64,000 nt of DNA from Aliishimia ponticola. GTDB lineage: Bacteria > Pseudomonadota > Alphaproteobacteria > Rhodobacterales > Rhodobacteraceae. Of this stretch, positions 47,701 to 54,442 are shown one piece after another (positions within the stretch are counted from its first letter, which is position 1; every line of letters starts with the position of its first letter). The stretch is taken from the NCBI RefSeq assembly GCF_004803475.1, contig NZ_SRKY01000004.1, forward strand, positions 124,001 to 188,000, read 5' to 3'. The position numbers and the translations under genes were made by a program. Under the pieces are notes generated by a model that searched no databases, had not been told where the DNA came from, and saw only the letters and a program-made list of their open reading frames with translations.

Positions 47701-47927
47701 AATCCACGGAACGCCCCATCGGGGTCGCTGAACTGGTAGTAGACCTGCCCGTTGACACCGACCATGACGATGACAACGCCGCCTGCCTCGGGATAGGCGG
47801 AGGGCAGCGAAATCCCGGCACCGGGCACTGTTGTCGTAAATGAAGTTGCTTCTGCGCTGCTTGCCAGAGAGAAAGCTGCCGCAGCAACCCCTGCTCCGAC
47901 GGACCTCAAGACGGCACGTCGCTTCAT
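35775..47927 (-). CDS. Giant DUF11-repeat surface protein
   Basis: A protein of about 4050 residues. The N-terminus has a basic signal-like segment (KRRAVLRSVGAGVAAAAFSL) ending SSAEA. Residues about 28-220 form a unique domain. About 30 beta-sandwich repeats of 110-130 residues follow; 28 carry a recognisable VTQxDxDxG...N(T/S)A signature and the last two are more DUF11-like. Repeats contain paired cysteines (as in SCSVASLLPGDTLTCQA). The C-terminus has a DxDGDGxxD calcium-loop segment (DDRDGDGYQD), an SdrD_B-like domain and an OmpA-like helical tail. It is probably a filamentous adhesin or surface layer part. Start 47927 is preferred over 47957. It is translationally coupled to the beta-barrel gene. 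Confidence 0.88.
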   Translation of the reverse strand: MKRRAVLRSVGAGVAAAAFSLASSAEATSFTTTVPGAGISLPSAYPEAGGVVIVMVGVNGQVYYQFSDPDGAFRGFNSNGQPASFRGNPFTINDPIPLDCGIRTCTDYFGGEIAQVYIRFSAYDGDTQPGGFDENDISLIMNGVNVGSWSGLTTEKTDNSGTVSQGFQTGFGNNSFNTGWFSSSDPALTNSLLSTGVTTTQVLDDDPNDNYWDFRRGNNLSDEALRTIAPGYEFEKTTTATDYTTVGEEITYTYTITNIGSVNINNLSVSDDKVDAQGGTVTCDKTTINETTGGGQPEVATCTAIYTVTQEDIDNGTLTNVASAIGNPEFGVLGAVTDEVTLNGPTFNPDMTITKVARQQTFSAVGDAIIYDYEVENTGNTTLTDVSVMDNLIPSLSCSVASLLPGDTLTCQATYEVTQEDVDSFALNGTLLTNTATAEAEDRGQTGLTRSVDETVSGAAAAPAIVVDKSALQPNFSDVGDVLQFRIEVTNTGNVTWPAAPTITDALITGASGTVDCPVGPIAPNGAVICTAEYEITQADLDAGEVVNTAQADITVGGVAVSDTGEVTVPALLETGLTIVKALNAASPTSFDATGVALTYDYTLTNTGNVTLTAPEVTDDLITVTCPAGPIAPGASITCTSDDYMTTQEDLDAGEVTNTASAAGRDPDGDEVTSDPVELTVQADQMPDLTLDKQAPVVDPVDFFATQTVTYTYEVTNSGNTTITEPITVTDDRFPDPIECGTAALDPGQSRTCQATYEITVADENAGFVTNTATATDGTTTSNADTATVPQAGTDAITLDKVADLASVSSTSDVITYTFTVTNVGDLSIDTAQTISINDPKLSSVTCDQTQRIFPVGDGTPNSVICTGTYSPTQAEIDAGEVENSATAEFTRPNNGSPFTVTSPSATATVPVAITPSFTLDKTGPSDFSAVGETITYTFRVTNQTEQTIASATVTDPLIPGLSCDLTNIGPLDFAECTGDYVVTQDDMDAGQIDNTASATGSSSTGALIDPVTASETTPINPAAAIKSLDLSKTADTAAFENVGDQIRYTFAVANTGTQTLTDITVTDPLLGLTCTIPSLAVSTVDDFSCQAIYTVTQADLDAGEIVNSASATAPGATGDNSTLTTPAANQTAAFTIEKTADDSTNVVAGQLITYSYEVENTGNVSLSDVALTDTHTSASGAQTLTISGGGQTGPLAPGDSVTLTATYTVTQDDIDAGTALTNTVTGTGTPPAGVTAPTASDDETVTVDAADPDLRVVKTEVDGDSTFGAVDSSEDYSFEVFNDGNVTLSSLVLTDDLTGFSCTLPDLAPGGSTTVCADSTPLSTSYTVLQSDVDAKVLGNTVDVAGQAPDGSAVTASDTVSLAGPTQAPSISMTKTATSGAGFTAVGDEITYDYVVLNDGNVTLTAPISVADDKTSVTCPPLPGGGLTPGATLTCTATYAVTQADLNTGEVTNVATATVNQPVVPDTVGGPNTITATSAPQSETVAAAQAAELSIAKAIAAGSESSFDAPGDTITFAYTVTNTGNVTIPGPIQVTDDKIAGGAAQACSTAALAPGDDVTCELIWTATQEDIDAGSVTNTASPVASFGSNPVPTDSDSVTVPAVQTPEMTILKEVVSIEDDTFAQGKDVTYRYTVTNTGNTTFGTEPVINDNLIDPADITIDATFPAAGLAPGGSITYTGVYELTLTDIQIGSVTNNATATADGTTSLPAAATVPTNANPALTVEKSAQETEFTQVGDTINYSYIVTNTSPGTPSPAFANAITVTDDKVAVTCPTPAGGQLLVGESITCTAQYTVTQEDLDAVSAGQSGGFVTNVATANTVFGGMDVQSPADTVTVPAVNDPALTVAKSVAGGPDPASAEDVLTFGILTTNSGDTTLNGVEVSDPLIPALDCYLGTSNAGTPVSGTATLAPGDTLYCEGDYTVTQADIDAQELENTATASGTTPAGDAVTGSGSTEANLDPADPEVEVTKALSSSEPDADYSIVGQELEFEVTVTNTGNVTLTSVEVTDALVPGETCTVTELAPGDIDTSCTFFYIVTQDDIDQGSLTNTVNATAIPASDPTSPVEDEGEITIDGPPAEPAFSLAKSADLAQFSTPGEIITYSYVVANTGNVTLQSQPTVTDDKIDTVSCPAFPAGGLTPLDFITCTATYAVTQDDIDAGEVTNIATVESAEVPFDPTDPERAEATETVPAQRGPAFTIAKQAEDATDVIAGQTILYTYTVTNIGNVTLDDVTLSDMHTSAAGTVPFTISNGGVISTLPPGEDATLTASYTVTQADIDAGADITNAVTGTATPPTGLTPPTASDDETVTVAAPDPELDVIKTVAFNTGTAPGDIVTFFINVENTGNVTLDNIALTDVLRDGNGDLILPAPTPVLSFGDGVSLDVGEVWVYEVNHVLTQDDIDSGGLSNSVQVTALDPSGTQVSDVSDTGAPGSTGSTPTGFELPADPELTSTKQITSSGTEVGDTVTFLIEVENTGNVTMTGVAIVSDTLETLEGDPLLLATGPSFGGSDAGSPDGTLTVGETARYIATYVLTQADIDAGGIQNSAVVSGNPPTGPPVTDTSDNGDPADGDDNPTQLVIAAEPEISFAKEYVGTDATFDAVGDVLDYLFTLENIGNVTLTDPIVVDDPLIPGGVTCDVVSPTLPWAPGEIRECTASYTITQEDLDRGEFENTATATVGTAAPVTDTATVPANQAPELEIEKVADSVDPATEFFVGAVVGYTYTVTNTGNVTITDEITVNDNLIPASDITCPPFPAAGVAPGGTYICTGVYTVTSGDVDLTSVTNSATATDGNVTSPLVTETIPNDAEPALEVLKELVSVTDASGNPRAGGFEEVGDRINYRFTVENTGALAFVNDVVINDTKLPDPLVCYTATAADPDFRPGETAVCETDATTAYTVTQEDLDAGEVFNEALAETSLAGLPAPVISAPSTVTTEAATEPAFELVKSTTATEFTDLGEIITFDFTLTNTGNQTLTSVAVSDPQIPSLVCEVDSLAPGDELICSGDYEVTQADIDAGTFTNSATAEGITPKGVAVPDVSDSVTVPGPAAEPLSLALTKTATPTPFGAVGSLITYGFEVENTSKFTVVDVTVTDPLIPGFSCTIATLDPFTSDATTCTATYTVTQEDVDAGEIENTASVSADDLNGTRSVTVEDTLTTAGPVQTPGLEATKTASFTALVPGESITYMLTVANTGNVSLDVTNIADTMNRISTNAPTFLTTPFALSSGDDDLDGLLDVDEVWTYTAQYQITQSDLNSGGVRNTVTVTADGPNGSGTVSDVSDDGNDGDGNSVDDPTIVEITRDPRLDVIKTVVATGAVAGDTVVFEIVASNVGNVDVTGLTVSDTLSRADGTVIGAQTASPVGTIPATLAPGESATWQVSYELSVEDIDAGGLSNVATVSGIGPGNVPVSDVADDNDDSDGNTEGDPTLLTIAPAPLLEVTKTSDNQTVQPEEPGDVVTFDITVANTGNVTLTDVTFTDTLERLDGTALTPDSITPASLATLGADEIADVTVTYTLTQDDFDAGGIQNTFEAAGSSPLGLRVSDVSDDGDDTDGNTLNDPTEILIEADTTVAVEKTASVPTRVAPSVFEVIFTLSVENQGNVTHEDIVLNDDLSAFVAPAVLDTVGTPVATGFATGGANTGYDGVSDINTVSAGTSLLPGETGVVTLAVRYDVTNGSPAGLNTVEFSSNRLSVPVTASVGVAAVEEDPDIVASKRVISGLLVQRGSTVTYELTFENRNTTAEAGLTFVDRLPAGMLYVPDSALFNGADTPAPTVAGRTLTWTGQTLDPGETVTIQISARLLDGPGEYTNTAYVLGPSGARVSNTATATVRVTPEAVFDCSDVIGKVFDDRDGDGYQDPPEQLRGITNQDLFKQKLGKLSTAQIEEDGGEPGLPGVKLVTARGDIITTDEYGRFNVPCAELPERIGSNFLLKLDERSLPTGYLMTTENPRVMRLTAGKMVEMNFGARLGNVVEIDLTGAAFAGDEPSAGLRQGLSGLVDHIRRTPAVVHLRYNRSDEGVATARARLAATEKALRAAWRGRGTYSLDVQRSVRRLQ
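36455..47245 (-). repeat. Tandem array of about 30 DUF11-like coding repeats
   Basis: The coding region consists of divergent tandem units of roughly 330-400 bases. Each encodes a VENTGNVTL-type strand, an L-x-PG turn, a C-x-A-x-Y strand and a VTQxDxDAGxxxN(T/S)A end. Units differ at the DNA level, so expansion looks old rather than recent, but recombination and assembly errors are still possible. Confidence 0.85.
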
Positions 47928-48230
47928 TCCCTGTAATCCACTGTCCAAGGCGCCCATGTTGTTCTTATGCGGGCGGAGTTACTCACGAAAGTTCCTGCGC
48001 CAAGTCTCTGCAACTTGTGCGTGTTGAAGTATTTGTTCCATTTTAAAAGTTGTTTTTCAATGAGCAGTTGGCCCGGTTTTTCCCATTGGTCACAGGATCG
48101 CGCCTTATTGTTGTCTTTTTGCAAAGGCCAAAGCCGCCGCGGGCGGAAAATCCGTGCATTGCCGGGGCTTCTATGCTGCCATGGTCGCACGAGGGGCCGC
48201 AGGTGTCCCAATGCGTTGGGAGAATGCGAC
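47928..48230. other. Divergent control region between the DUF11 giant and the M81 peptidase
   Basis: About 300 bases with no supported gene. An AT-rich core at about 48024-48065 (TTGTTCCATTTTAAAAG) is the likely promoter zone for one or both divergent genes. I see no clear operator palindrome. Confidence 0.45.
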
Positions 48231-49691
48231 ATGAAGGTTCTTATCGGCGGGCTCGCCACAGAGACGAACACGTTCTCCCCCATACCGACCGGGCGGACCT
48301 CTTTCGAGGAGGCGATGGCGACACGCGACGCCACGCAGCAGCCCCCCAACCTGTTTTCCGCCCCGCTTATCGAATGGCGCCGCATGGCCGAGGACCGTAG
48401 CTGGAACGTCTATGAAAGCCTGTGCGCTTTTGCCCAGCCCGCGGGGATCACCATTCGCAGTGTGTACGAAGAGTACCGCGATGAAATCCTTGAGGATATT
48501 CGACGCGAAAAGCCCGATATTCTGCTGCTTTCCATGCATGGCGCCATGATCGCCGACGGCTATGACGATTGCGAGGGCGATACCCTGACGCGCGCCCGCG
48601 ACATTCTGGGGCCGGATGCGGTGATCGGGCTGGAGATCGACCCGCATAACCATCTCACCGAAGCGATGCTGGCGGCGGCGGACCTTATCGTGATGTACAA
48701 GGAATATTCCCATATCGACAGCCCGGACCGTGCGCGCGAATTGTTCACCCTTGCCGCCGACACGGCAGAGGGGAAGATTTCTCCGGTGATGCGCGAATAT
48801 GAGTGCGGCATGATGCTGATGATGCCGACGCTGAATGACGGCCCGGCCAAGGATTTCGTCACGGCGATGAAGGAACGCGAAGGCCAGGACGGGGTGTTGT
48901 CGCTGTCGCTGACCCATTCCTTCCCCTATGGTGACCACCCGCGCGCCGGGATGCGGATGCTGGCGATCTGCGATGGCGATGCGGACAAGGCGGCGGCAGT
49001 GGCCGAAGAGTTCGGGCGCAAACTTTGGGACGTGCGCGAAGGGCTGCTGATCCGTTTTGCCAGCATGGAGGACACGCTGACCAAAGTGCAGGCGGCCAAT
49101 ACCGGCGGTTTCGTTCTGGCCGATTACGCCGATAACGCGGGCGGCGGTGCGCCATCGGATTCAACCTTCGTGCTGCAAGAGGTTCTGGCGCGCGGCATGA
49201 CGGATGTGGCGCTTGGTCTGTACTGGGATCCCCAACTTGTGCGCACCTGCGAAGAGGCCGGGGTTGGTGCCAATCTGCGCGTGCGGATCGGCGGCAAGAT
49301 CTGCGAAGCGTCCGGCACGCCGGTCGATCTGGACGTCACCGTGCGCGGCATCCGGCACGGCATGACCCAGTTCCTTGGCAAGACCGAGATGGAGATGGGC
49401 ACCGGCGTCTGGCTTGAGGCCGATGGCGTTCACATCGTCCTGTCAACCAAACGCACGCAAACCTTCAGCCCGAACGCTTTCACCGATCTGGGCGTGCCGC
49501 TGGCGGATATGAAGGCGGTGGTCGTGAAAAGCTCCAACCATTTTTACGCGGGATTCGCGCCGGTCGCGCAGGAAATCATCCATATGGCAACGCCCGGCAC
49601 CATGCCCGCAGACGTGGCACAAGTGCCGTTCCGACGCTTTCACGCGCAGGTCTGGCCGATGGTCGAAGAGCCGTTTCACGCCCGGCAATGA
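48231..49691 (+). CDS. mlrC: M81 family metallopeptidase (MlrC/microcystinase C-like)
   Basis: A 486-residue soluble protein of the MlrC family. It starts with VLIGGLATETNTFSP and has the metal-binding pattern EIDPHNH (Asp137, His139) and YSHIDSP (His161), which correspond to the zinc ligands of MlrC. MlrC cleaves the linear tetrapeptide product of microcystin, but most relatives in rhodobacteria are found with amino-acid or amide transport genes and have unknown small substrates. GGGAGA lies eight bases before the ATG. It stands between two large surface-protein genes with no operon partner, so no substrate can be inferred. Confidence 0.9.
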   Translation: MKVLIGGLATETNTFSPIPTGRTSFEEAMATRDATQQPPNLFSAPLIEWRRMAEDRSWNVYESLCAFAQPAGITIRSVYEEYRDEILEDIRREKPDILLLSMHGAMIADGYDDCEGDTLTRARDILGPDAVIGLEIDPHNHLTEAMLAAADLIVMYKEYSHIDSPDRARELFTLAADTAEGKISPVMREYECGMMLMMPTLNDGPAKDFVTAMKEREGQDGVLSLSLTHSFPYGDHPRAGMRMLAICDGDADKAAAVAEEFGRKLWDVREGLLIRFASMEDTLTKVQAANTGGFVLADYADNAGGGAPSDSTFVLQEVLARGMTDVALGLYWDPQLVRTCEEAGVGANLRVRIGGKICEASGTPVDLDVTVRGIRHGMTQFLGKTEMEMGTGVWLEADGVHIVLSTKRTQTFSPNAFTDLGVPLADMKAVVVKSSNHFYAGFAPVAQEIIHMATPGTMPADVAQVPFRRFHAQVWPMVEEPFHARQ

Positions 49692-49861
49692 CGGCGGCTT
49701 GAGCCAATAGAAAGCCACCGGCGCCAATGCGCAGGCAGTCCCAATTGTATTACTTAATATTTCGTTAATTTCGCGCAGATGCAGCTTGTAAACAATACAG
49801 GCTCATGCTCACAATTGAACACAATTTTGCAGCTAATTCCAAATTTTCAGGGGAATACCCA

Positions 49862-52800
49862 ATGGTCGATATTTCTGTATCTGGCGGCAACGTCATTGAG
49901 TTCTACAACAACTACATCGAGTACACGGTTTCGCTTTCCGAAGAGTCCACGGATGTTGTCACGGTGTCCTACCGCACGTTGCGGGATACGGCGACCGACT
50001 ACGATCTGGATAACACGTTCAACAACTCCGCCAATAACGGAACACTGACATTCGCGCCGGGTGAAACCTCCAAGACTGTTCTGATCGAAGCGGAGTCGGA
50101 TTCGATCGACGAGTTTGACGAAAATGTCGTGCTGGAGCTGTACAACCCCTCGCTCAATGCCGCGTTCGAGGATGGCGCGCCGGTGTTGCGCAGCGCCGGC
50201 GTCATTCTGGACGATGACGGCACCGGATCGAACCTTGCCGTGTTCGTATCCGATCCGATAATCGTCGAAGGCGATAGCGGCACCAAGAACGCGGTCTTCG
50301 AGGTGCGCCTGTCGCAGCCCGCCAGCAGCGGCTTTTCCTTCACCTATACGACATTCGATATCACCGCCGAAGCGGGCAGCGACTATACCCCGGCCTCGGG
50401 GACGCTCAGCTTTGCGTCTGGACAAGAGGTTGCCTATGTTTCCGTCCCGGTTCTGGGCGACATTGATGGCGAGGCGGCGGAGCTCTTTGGTCTGGCCGTC
50501 ACGCCGCCAGCCAACCCCGTTATCGGGACGGCGGGCGCGGTCGGGACTGCGACGATCCTCGACACTGATACGAGCGTGCTCCCCGAAATCAGCATCGAAG
50601 GCGATTTCGCGACCGAGTTCTACAATAACTACGTCCGCTTTATCGTGACCCTGTCGGAACCGTCGCTGGATTCCGTTTCCGTTGATTACCGGACTTTGCG
50701 CGGCACGGCGGTGGATTACGACCTCGACAGCGCATTCACCAGCACCGCGAATAACGGAACCCTGACATTCGCACCGGGGCAAACCAGCCTGTCGATCCTG
50801 ATCGAAGCGGAAAGCGACAGTATCGACGAGGCCGATGAACATTTCACGCTGGAATTGTTCAATCCGACTGCGAATGTCGTCTTCGCGGGCGGCACCCCGG
50901 TTTTGCGCAGCACCGGGATCATTCACGACGATGACGGCGCGGGATCGAACCTTGCGGTTTTCGTGTCCAACCCGGTGATCGTCGAAGCCGATAGTGGCCA
51001 GACCGACGCGGTGTTCGAAATCCGCCTGTCACAACCCGCCACGTCTGCCATGACGTTCACATACACGACCGCAGACATCACCGCGACGGCGGGCGAAGAC
51101 TATCAACTGACCTCCGGCAGCGTCAGCTTCGTGCCCGGTCAGGATGTGGCCGCGGTGCGGGTGCCGGTTCTGGGCGATCTCGATGCCGAAGCGGCCGAGA
51201 AATTCGCGCTTGTCGTGACCCCGCCGGGCGGTGTCGCGGTCAATACCGATGGTGCGGTTGGCGAGGCGACCCTGCTGGATACCGATACCAGCCCCTTCCC
51301 CGAGATCAGCATCGAGGGTGACAGCACGCTGGAAGCCTACAACAACTACATGCGGTTCACCGTGACCCTGTCCGAACCTGCGCTGGACGTGGTGACTGTG
51401 TCCTACCGCACGCTGCGCGACACCGCGACGGATTATGATCTGGACGCTGCGTTCAGTTACACGACCAACAATGGCACACTGACATTCGCACCGGGGCAGA
51501 CGACGCTGTCTATCCTGATCGAAGCCGAAAGCGATAGCATCGACGAAGCCGATGAGAACATCGTGGTCGAGCTTTTCGATCCATCGGCCAATGCGGTTTT
51601 TGCCGGGGGCACACCCGTGCTGCGCAGCACCGGGATCATTTGGGATGACGACGGCGTCGGCTCCAATCTGGCGGTATTCGTGTCCGATCCGGTCCTGACC
51701 GAAGGCGACGAAGGCCAGACCGAAGCGGTGTTTGAAATCCGCCTGTCGCAACCGGCCAGCAGCGCCTTCACGATGACCTATGCGACGAAGGATCTGTCGG
51801 CCATCGCGGGCGAGGATTACATCCCCATGTCAGGCCAGGTCAGCTTTCAGCCGGGCCAGACCCTGGCATCGGTGTCCGTCCCGGTGCTGGGCGATCTGGA
51901 TGCAGAGGCGGTGGAAAGCTTTGCGCTGGTCGTGACGCCACCGGCCAGCCCGTCGATCAACACCGACGGGGCCGTGGGCGAGGCGATGATCCTTGATACG
52001 GATACCAGCCCCCTGACAGAGATCAGCGTCACCGGCGACTTCACGACCGAGTTCTATAACAACTACATGCGGTTCGTTCTGACCTTGTCGGAACCGGCCG
52101 CGGAACCGGTGACCGTGTCCTACCGCACTCTGCGCGACACCGCGATCGACTACGATCTCGACTCCGCTTTCTCCAGCACGGTGAACAACGGAACGGTCAC
52201 ATTCGCGCCGGGGCAAACCTCCCTGTCGGTCTTCATCGAGGCGGAAAACGACACGATTGACGAGCGGGACGAGAATATCACCCTGGAACTCTTCGAGCCG
52301 TCTGAAAACGCCGTCTTTGCGGGCGGTGTTCCTGTCCTGCGCAGCACCGGGGTGATCCATGACAATGATGGGGCCGGGCCCAACATGGCTGTGTTCGTTT
52401 CTGATCCCGTGGTGGTTGAAGGCGGGGATGGTATCTCTCAGGCGGTGTTTGAAATCACCTTGTCCGAGCCTGCGCAGACCGAGATCACCTTCGACTATGA
52501 AACGCAGGATATCACCACCGAAGCAGGCAGCGACTACATCGCCCAGATCGGCACGATCACCTTCGCGCCAGGGCAAGACACCGCGAGCGTGGCGGTCGAT
52601 ATCCTTAACGACAATGCGGGCGAGCCGGCAGAGCAATTCGCGCTGGTCGTGACGCCGCCTCCCAGCCCCTCTATCGGAACCGATGGGGCCGTCGGTGTGG
52701 CATTGATCCTCGACACGGACACGACGCTGCTGCCGGAAGTCAGCATTGAAGGCGACGTGGTGTATGAGTTCTACAACAACTACCTGCGCTTCGTCGTGAC

Positions 52801-53430
52801 CCTGTCCGAACCCAGCACCGAGACGGTTACGATCGATTATGACGTGGTGCCCGGCTCTGCCGATGCGACGGACCTTGATAACGGGCTGCAATCGGGCACG
52901 CTGAGCTTTGCGCCCGGTGAGACGACCAAATCGGTCTTTGTCGAAGCCGAAGCAGATACGCTCGACGAGCGGGATGAAAGCATTCATTTGCGCCTGACCA
53001 ACCCCGTCAACGCGGTCTTTCCGCAGGATGAGGGCGAAATCCTCGCCACGGGCTTCGTGCTTGACGATGACGGGCTGGGAACGAACCAAGCCGTCGCCGG
53101 GACGCCGACGCAAGTGCATGAGACCGGCGCGGCCAGCACGGTGTTCTTCGTGGATGTCAGCCTGTCCCGTCCAAGCAGCGAAACGCTGACCTTCGAGGCT
53201 GAGCTGCTGTCTGGAACCGGGACCGCGGACACGGATATCGCGCTGATCGACAACGAGGTCATCTTTGTCCCCGGGGCCACCAAGGCCGCTGTGGCCGTTC
53301 AGGTCTTTGGCGACAACAATGAAACAGAAGGCGCGGAGACGGTCGAACTGGTCCTGACCCCGGCACCCGGTCAGGCCTTCAACGGGACGATCCTCAACAC
53401 CACGATCACCATTGGCGATGGTCCGGCCCC
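49862..53430 (+). repeat. Five tandem 717-base units encoding paired Calx-beta domains
   Basis: Units begin near 49865, 50585, 51302, 52020 and 52737. Each starts with a coding motif YNNYxRF, and the middle three are very alike at the protein level (YRTLRDTATDYDLD, NNGTLTFAPGQT, AESDSIDEADE). The regular spacing and high similarity point to fairly recent duplication. Confidence 0.85.
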
Positions 53431-54442
53431 GGTTGTTCTGGGCAACACGCCGGACATTCTGCAAGGCACGCCCGGCGACGATGTGGTCAGCTTGCTGGGC
53501 GGCGACGATACGTTCGACGCGCTGGCAGGTGACGATGTGATCGCCCCCGGCGCGGGTGACGACAATATCGACGGCGGCTTTGGCAGTGACACGATTGACT
53601 ACAGTGACGCGCTGGGCGGTGTGAACGTCTATCTTCAATTCTCCGGCAAGAATGTCGGGGGCGGACAGGGGCGCGACACCTTCACCAGTATCGAAAACCT
53701 GATCGGCTCTGCGTTCAATGACCGTTTGATTGGCGATAGTGGCGACAACATCTTTACCGCCGGAACCGGTGACGATGTTGTGAAGGGCAAAGGCGGCGAC
53801 GATACCTTTTATGGCAATGCGGGCGATGACACGCTGCGCGGGGCCGAAGGGGTCGACATCATGTATGGCCACCGCGACAACGATACCCTGCTGGGGCTCG
53901 AAGGGGATGACTTCCTCTATGGCGGCAATGGGACGGACTACCTGTATGGCGGGTTTGACTCCGACTATCTGGATGGCGGCGCGAATGACGACTTCCTGCG
54001 CGGCAACCGTGGCGGCGACACGATTGACGGCGGCGGCGGCGATGACGATATCCGTGGCGGCGGCAATGGCGATGTGCTGAATGGCGGCTACGGGGATGAT
54101 TACATCCTTGGCGAAGGCGGCGGCGACTACATCTCGGGCGGTGCGGGCGACGACACCTTGTTCGGCGGCTTCGGCGGCGGTGTCTTCGACGGCCAGCGCG
54201 ACACGTTCATCTTCGCCTCTTCCGCCGATGGCGCGGGCGGTTTCGACCGTATCCGTGACTGGGAGGATGGAATTGACCGGCTTGATCTGTCGGCATTCGA
54301 CTTCGACAACTTCGCTGCCGATGTGCTGTCGCTGGCCTCCAATGCCGGTACAGCCATGCGGATCAACTTCGGTGGCGGCGATGTGATCTATATCGACAAC
54401 TTCCAGGTCGCAGACTTCAACGCAAGCGATGTGATCCTGTAA
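49862..54442 (+). CDS. Calx-beta repeat and RTX exported protein
   Basis: A 1526-residue acidic protein with no signal peptide. Residues 1-1190 are five composite repeats of about 239 residues, each made of two Calx-beta domains: one begins E(I/V)SIEGD...(E/A)(F/A)YNNYxRFxVTLSEP, the other VFEIRLSQPA..FTYTT.DITA.AG.DY. They bear acidic calcium sites (SDSIDEADE, DDDG). Residues about 1195-1440 are RTX nonapeptides, and the last 70 residues resemble the tail of the RTX protein at 26644, including GGDVIYIDNFQVADFNASDV. This fits type I secretion and a calcium-stabilised adhesin. AGGGGAAT precedes ATG 49862; an ATG at 49805 is less likely. Confidence 0.9.
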   Translation: MVDISVSGGNVIEFYNNYIEYTVSLSEESTDVVTVSYRTLRDTATDYDLDNTFNNSANNGTLTFAPGETSKTVLIEAESDSIDEFDENVVLELYNPSLNAAFEDGAPVLRSAGVILDDDGTGSNLAVFVSDPIIVEGDSGTKNAVFEVRLSQPASSGFSFTYTTFDITAEAGSDYTPASGTLSFASGQEVAYVSVPVLGDIDGEAAELFGLAVTPPANPVIGTAGAVGTATILDTDTSVLPEISIEGDFATEFYNNYVRFIVTLSEPSLDSVSVDYRTLRGTAVDYDLDSAFTSTANNGTLTFAPGQTSLSILIEAESDSIDEADEHFTLELFNPTANVVFAGGTPVLRSTGIIHDDDGAGSNLAVFVSNPVIVEADSGQTDAVFEIRLSQPATSAMTFTYTTADITATAGEDYQLTSGSVSFVPGQDVAAVRVPVLGDLDAEAAEKFALVVTPPGGVAVNTDGAVGEATLLDTDTSPFPEISIEGDSTLEAYNNYMRFTVTLSEPALDVVTVSYRTLRDTATDYDLDAAFSYTTNNGTLTFAPGQTTLSILIEAESDSIDEADENIVVELFDPSANAVFAGGTPVLRSTGIIWDDDGVGSNLAVFVSDPVLTEGDEGQTEAVFEIRLSQPASSAFTMTYATKDLSAIAGEDYIPMSGQVSFQPGQTLASVSVPVLGDLDAEAVESFALVVTPPASPSINTDGAVGEAMILDTDTSPLTEISVTGDFTTEFYNNYMRFVLTLSEPAAEPVTVSYRTLRDTAIDYDLDSAFSSTVNNGTVTFAPGQTSLSVFIEAENDTIDERDENITLELFEPSENAVFAGGVPVLRSTGVIHDNDGAGPNMAVFVSDPVVVEGGDGISQAVFEITLSEPAQTEITFDYETQDITTEAGSDYIAQIGTITFAPGQDTASVAVDILNDNAGEPAEQFALVVTPPPSPSIGTDGAVGVALILDTDTTLLPEVSIEGDVVYEFYNNYLRFVVTLSEPSTETVTIDYDVVPGSADATDLDNGLQSGTLSFAPGETTKSVFVEAEADTLDERDESIHLRLTNPVNAVFPQDEGEILATGFVLDDDGLGTNQAVAGTPTQVHETGAASTVFFVDVSLSRPSSETLTFEAELLSGTGTADTDIALIDNEVIFVPGATKAAVAVQVFGDNNETEGAETVELVLTPAPGQAFNGTILNTTITIGDGPAPVVLGNTPDILQGTPGDDVVSLLGGDDTFDALAGDDVIAPGAGDDNIDGGFGSDTIDYSDALGGVNVYLQFSGKNVGGGQGRDTFTSIENLIGSAFNDRLIGDSGDNIFTAGTGDDVVKGKGGDDTFYGNAGDDTLRGAEGVDIMYGHRDNDTLLGLEGDDFLYGGNGTDYLYGGFDSDYLDGGANDDFLRGNRGGDTIDGGGGDDDIRGGGNGDVLNGGYGDDYILGEGGGDYISGGAGDDTLFGGFGGGVFDGQRDTFIFASSADGAGGFDRIRDWEDGIDRLDLSAFDFDNFAADVLSLASNAGTAMRINFGGGDVIYIDNFQVADFNASDVIL

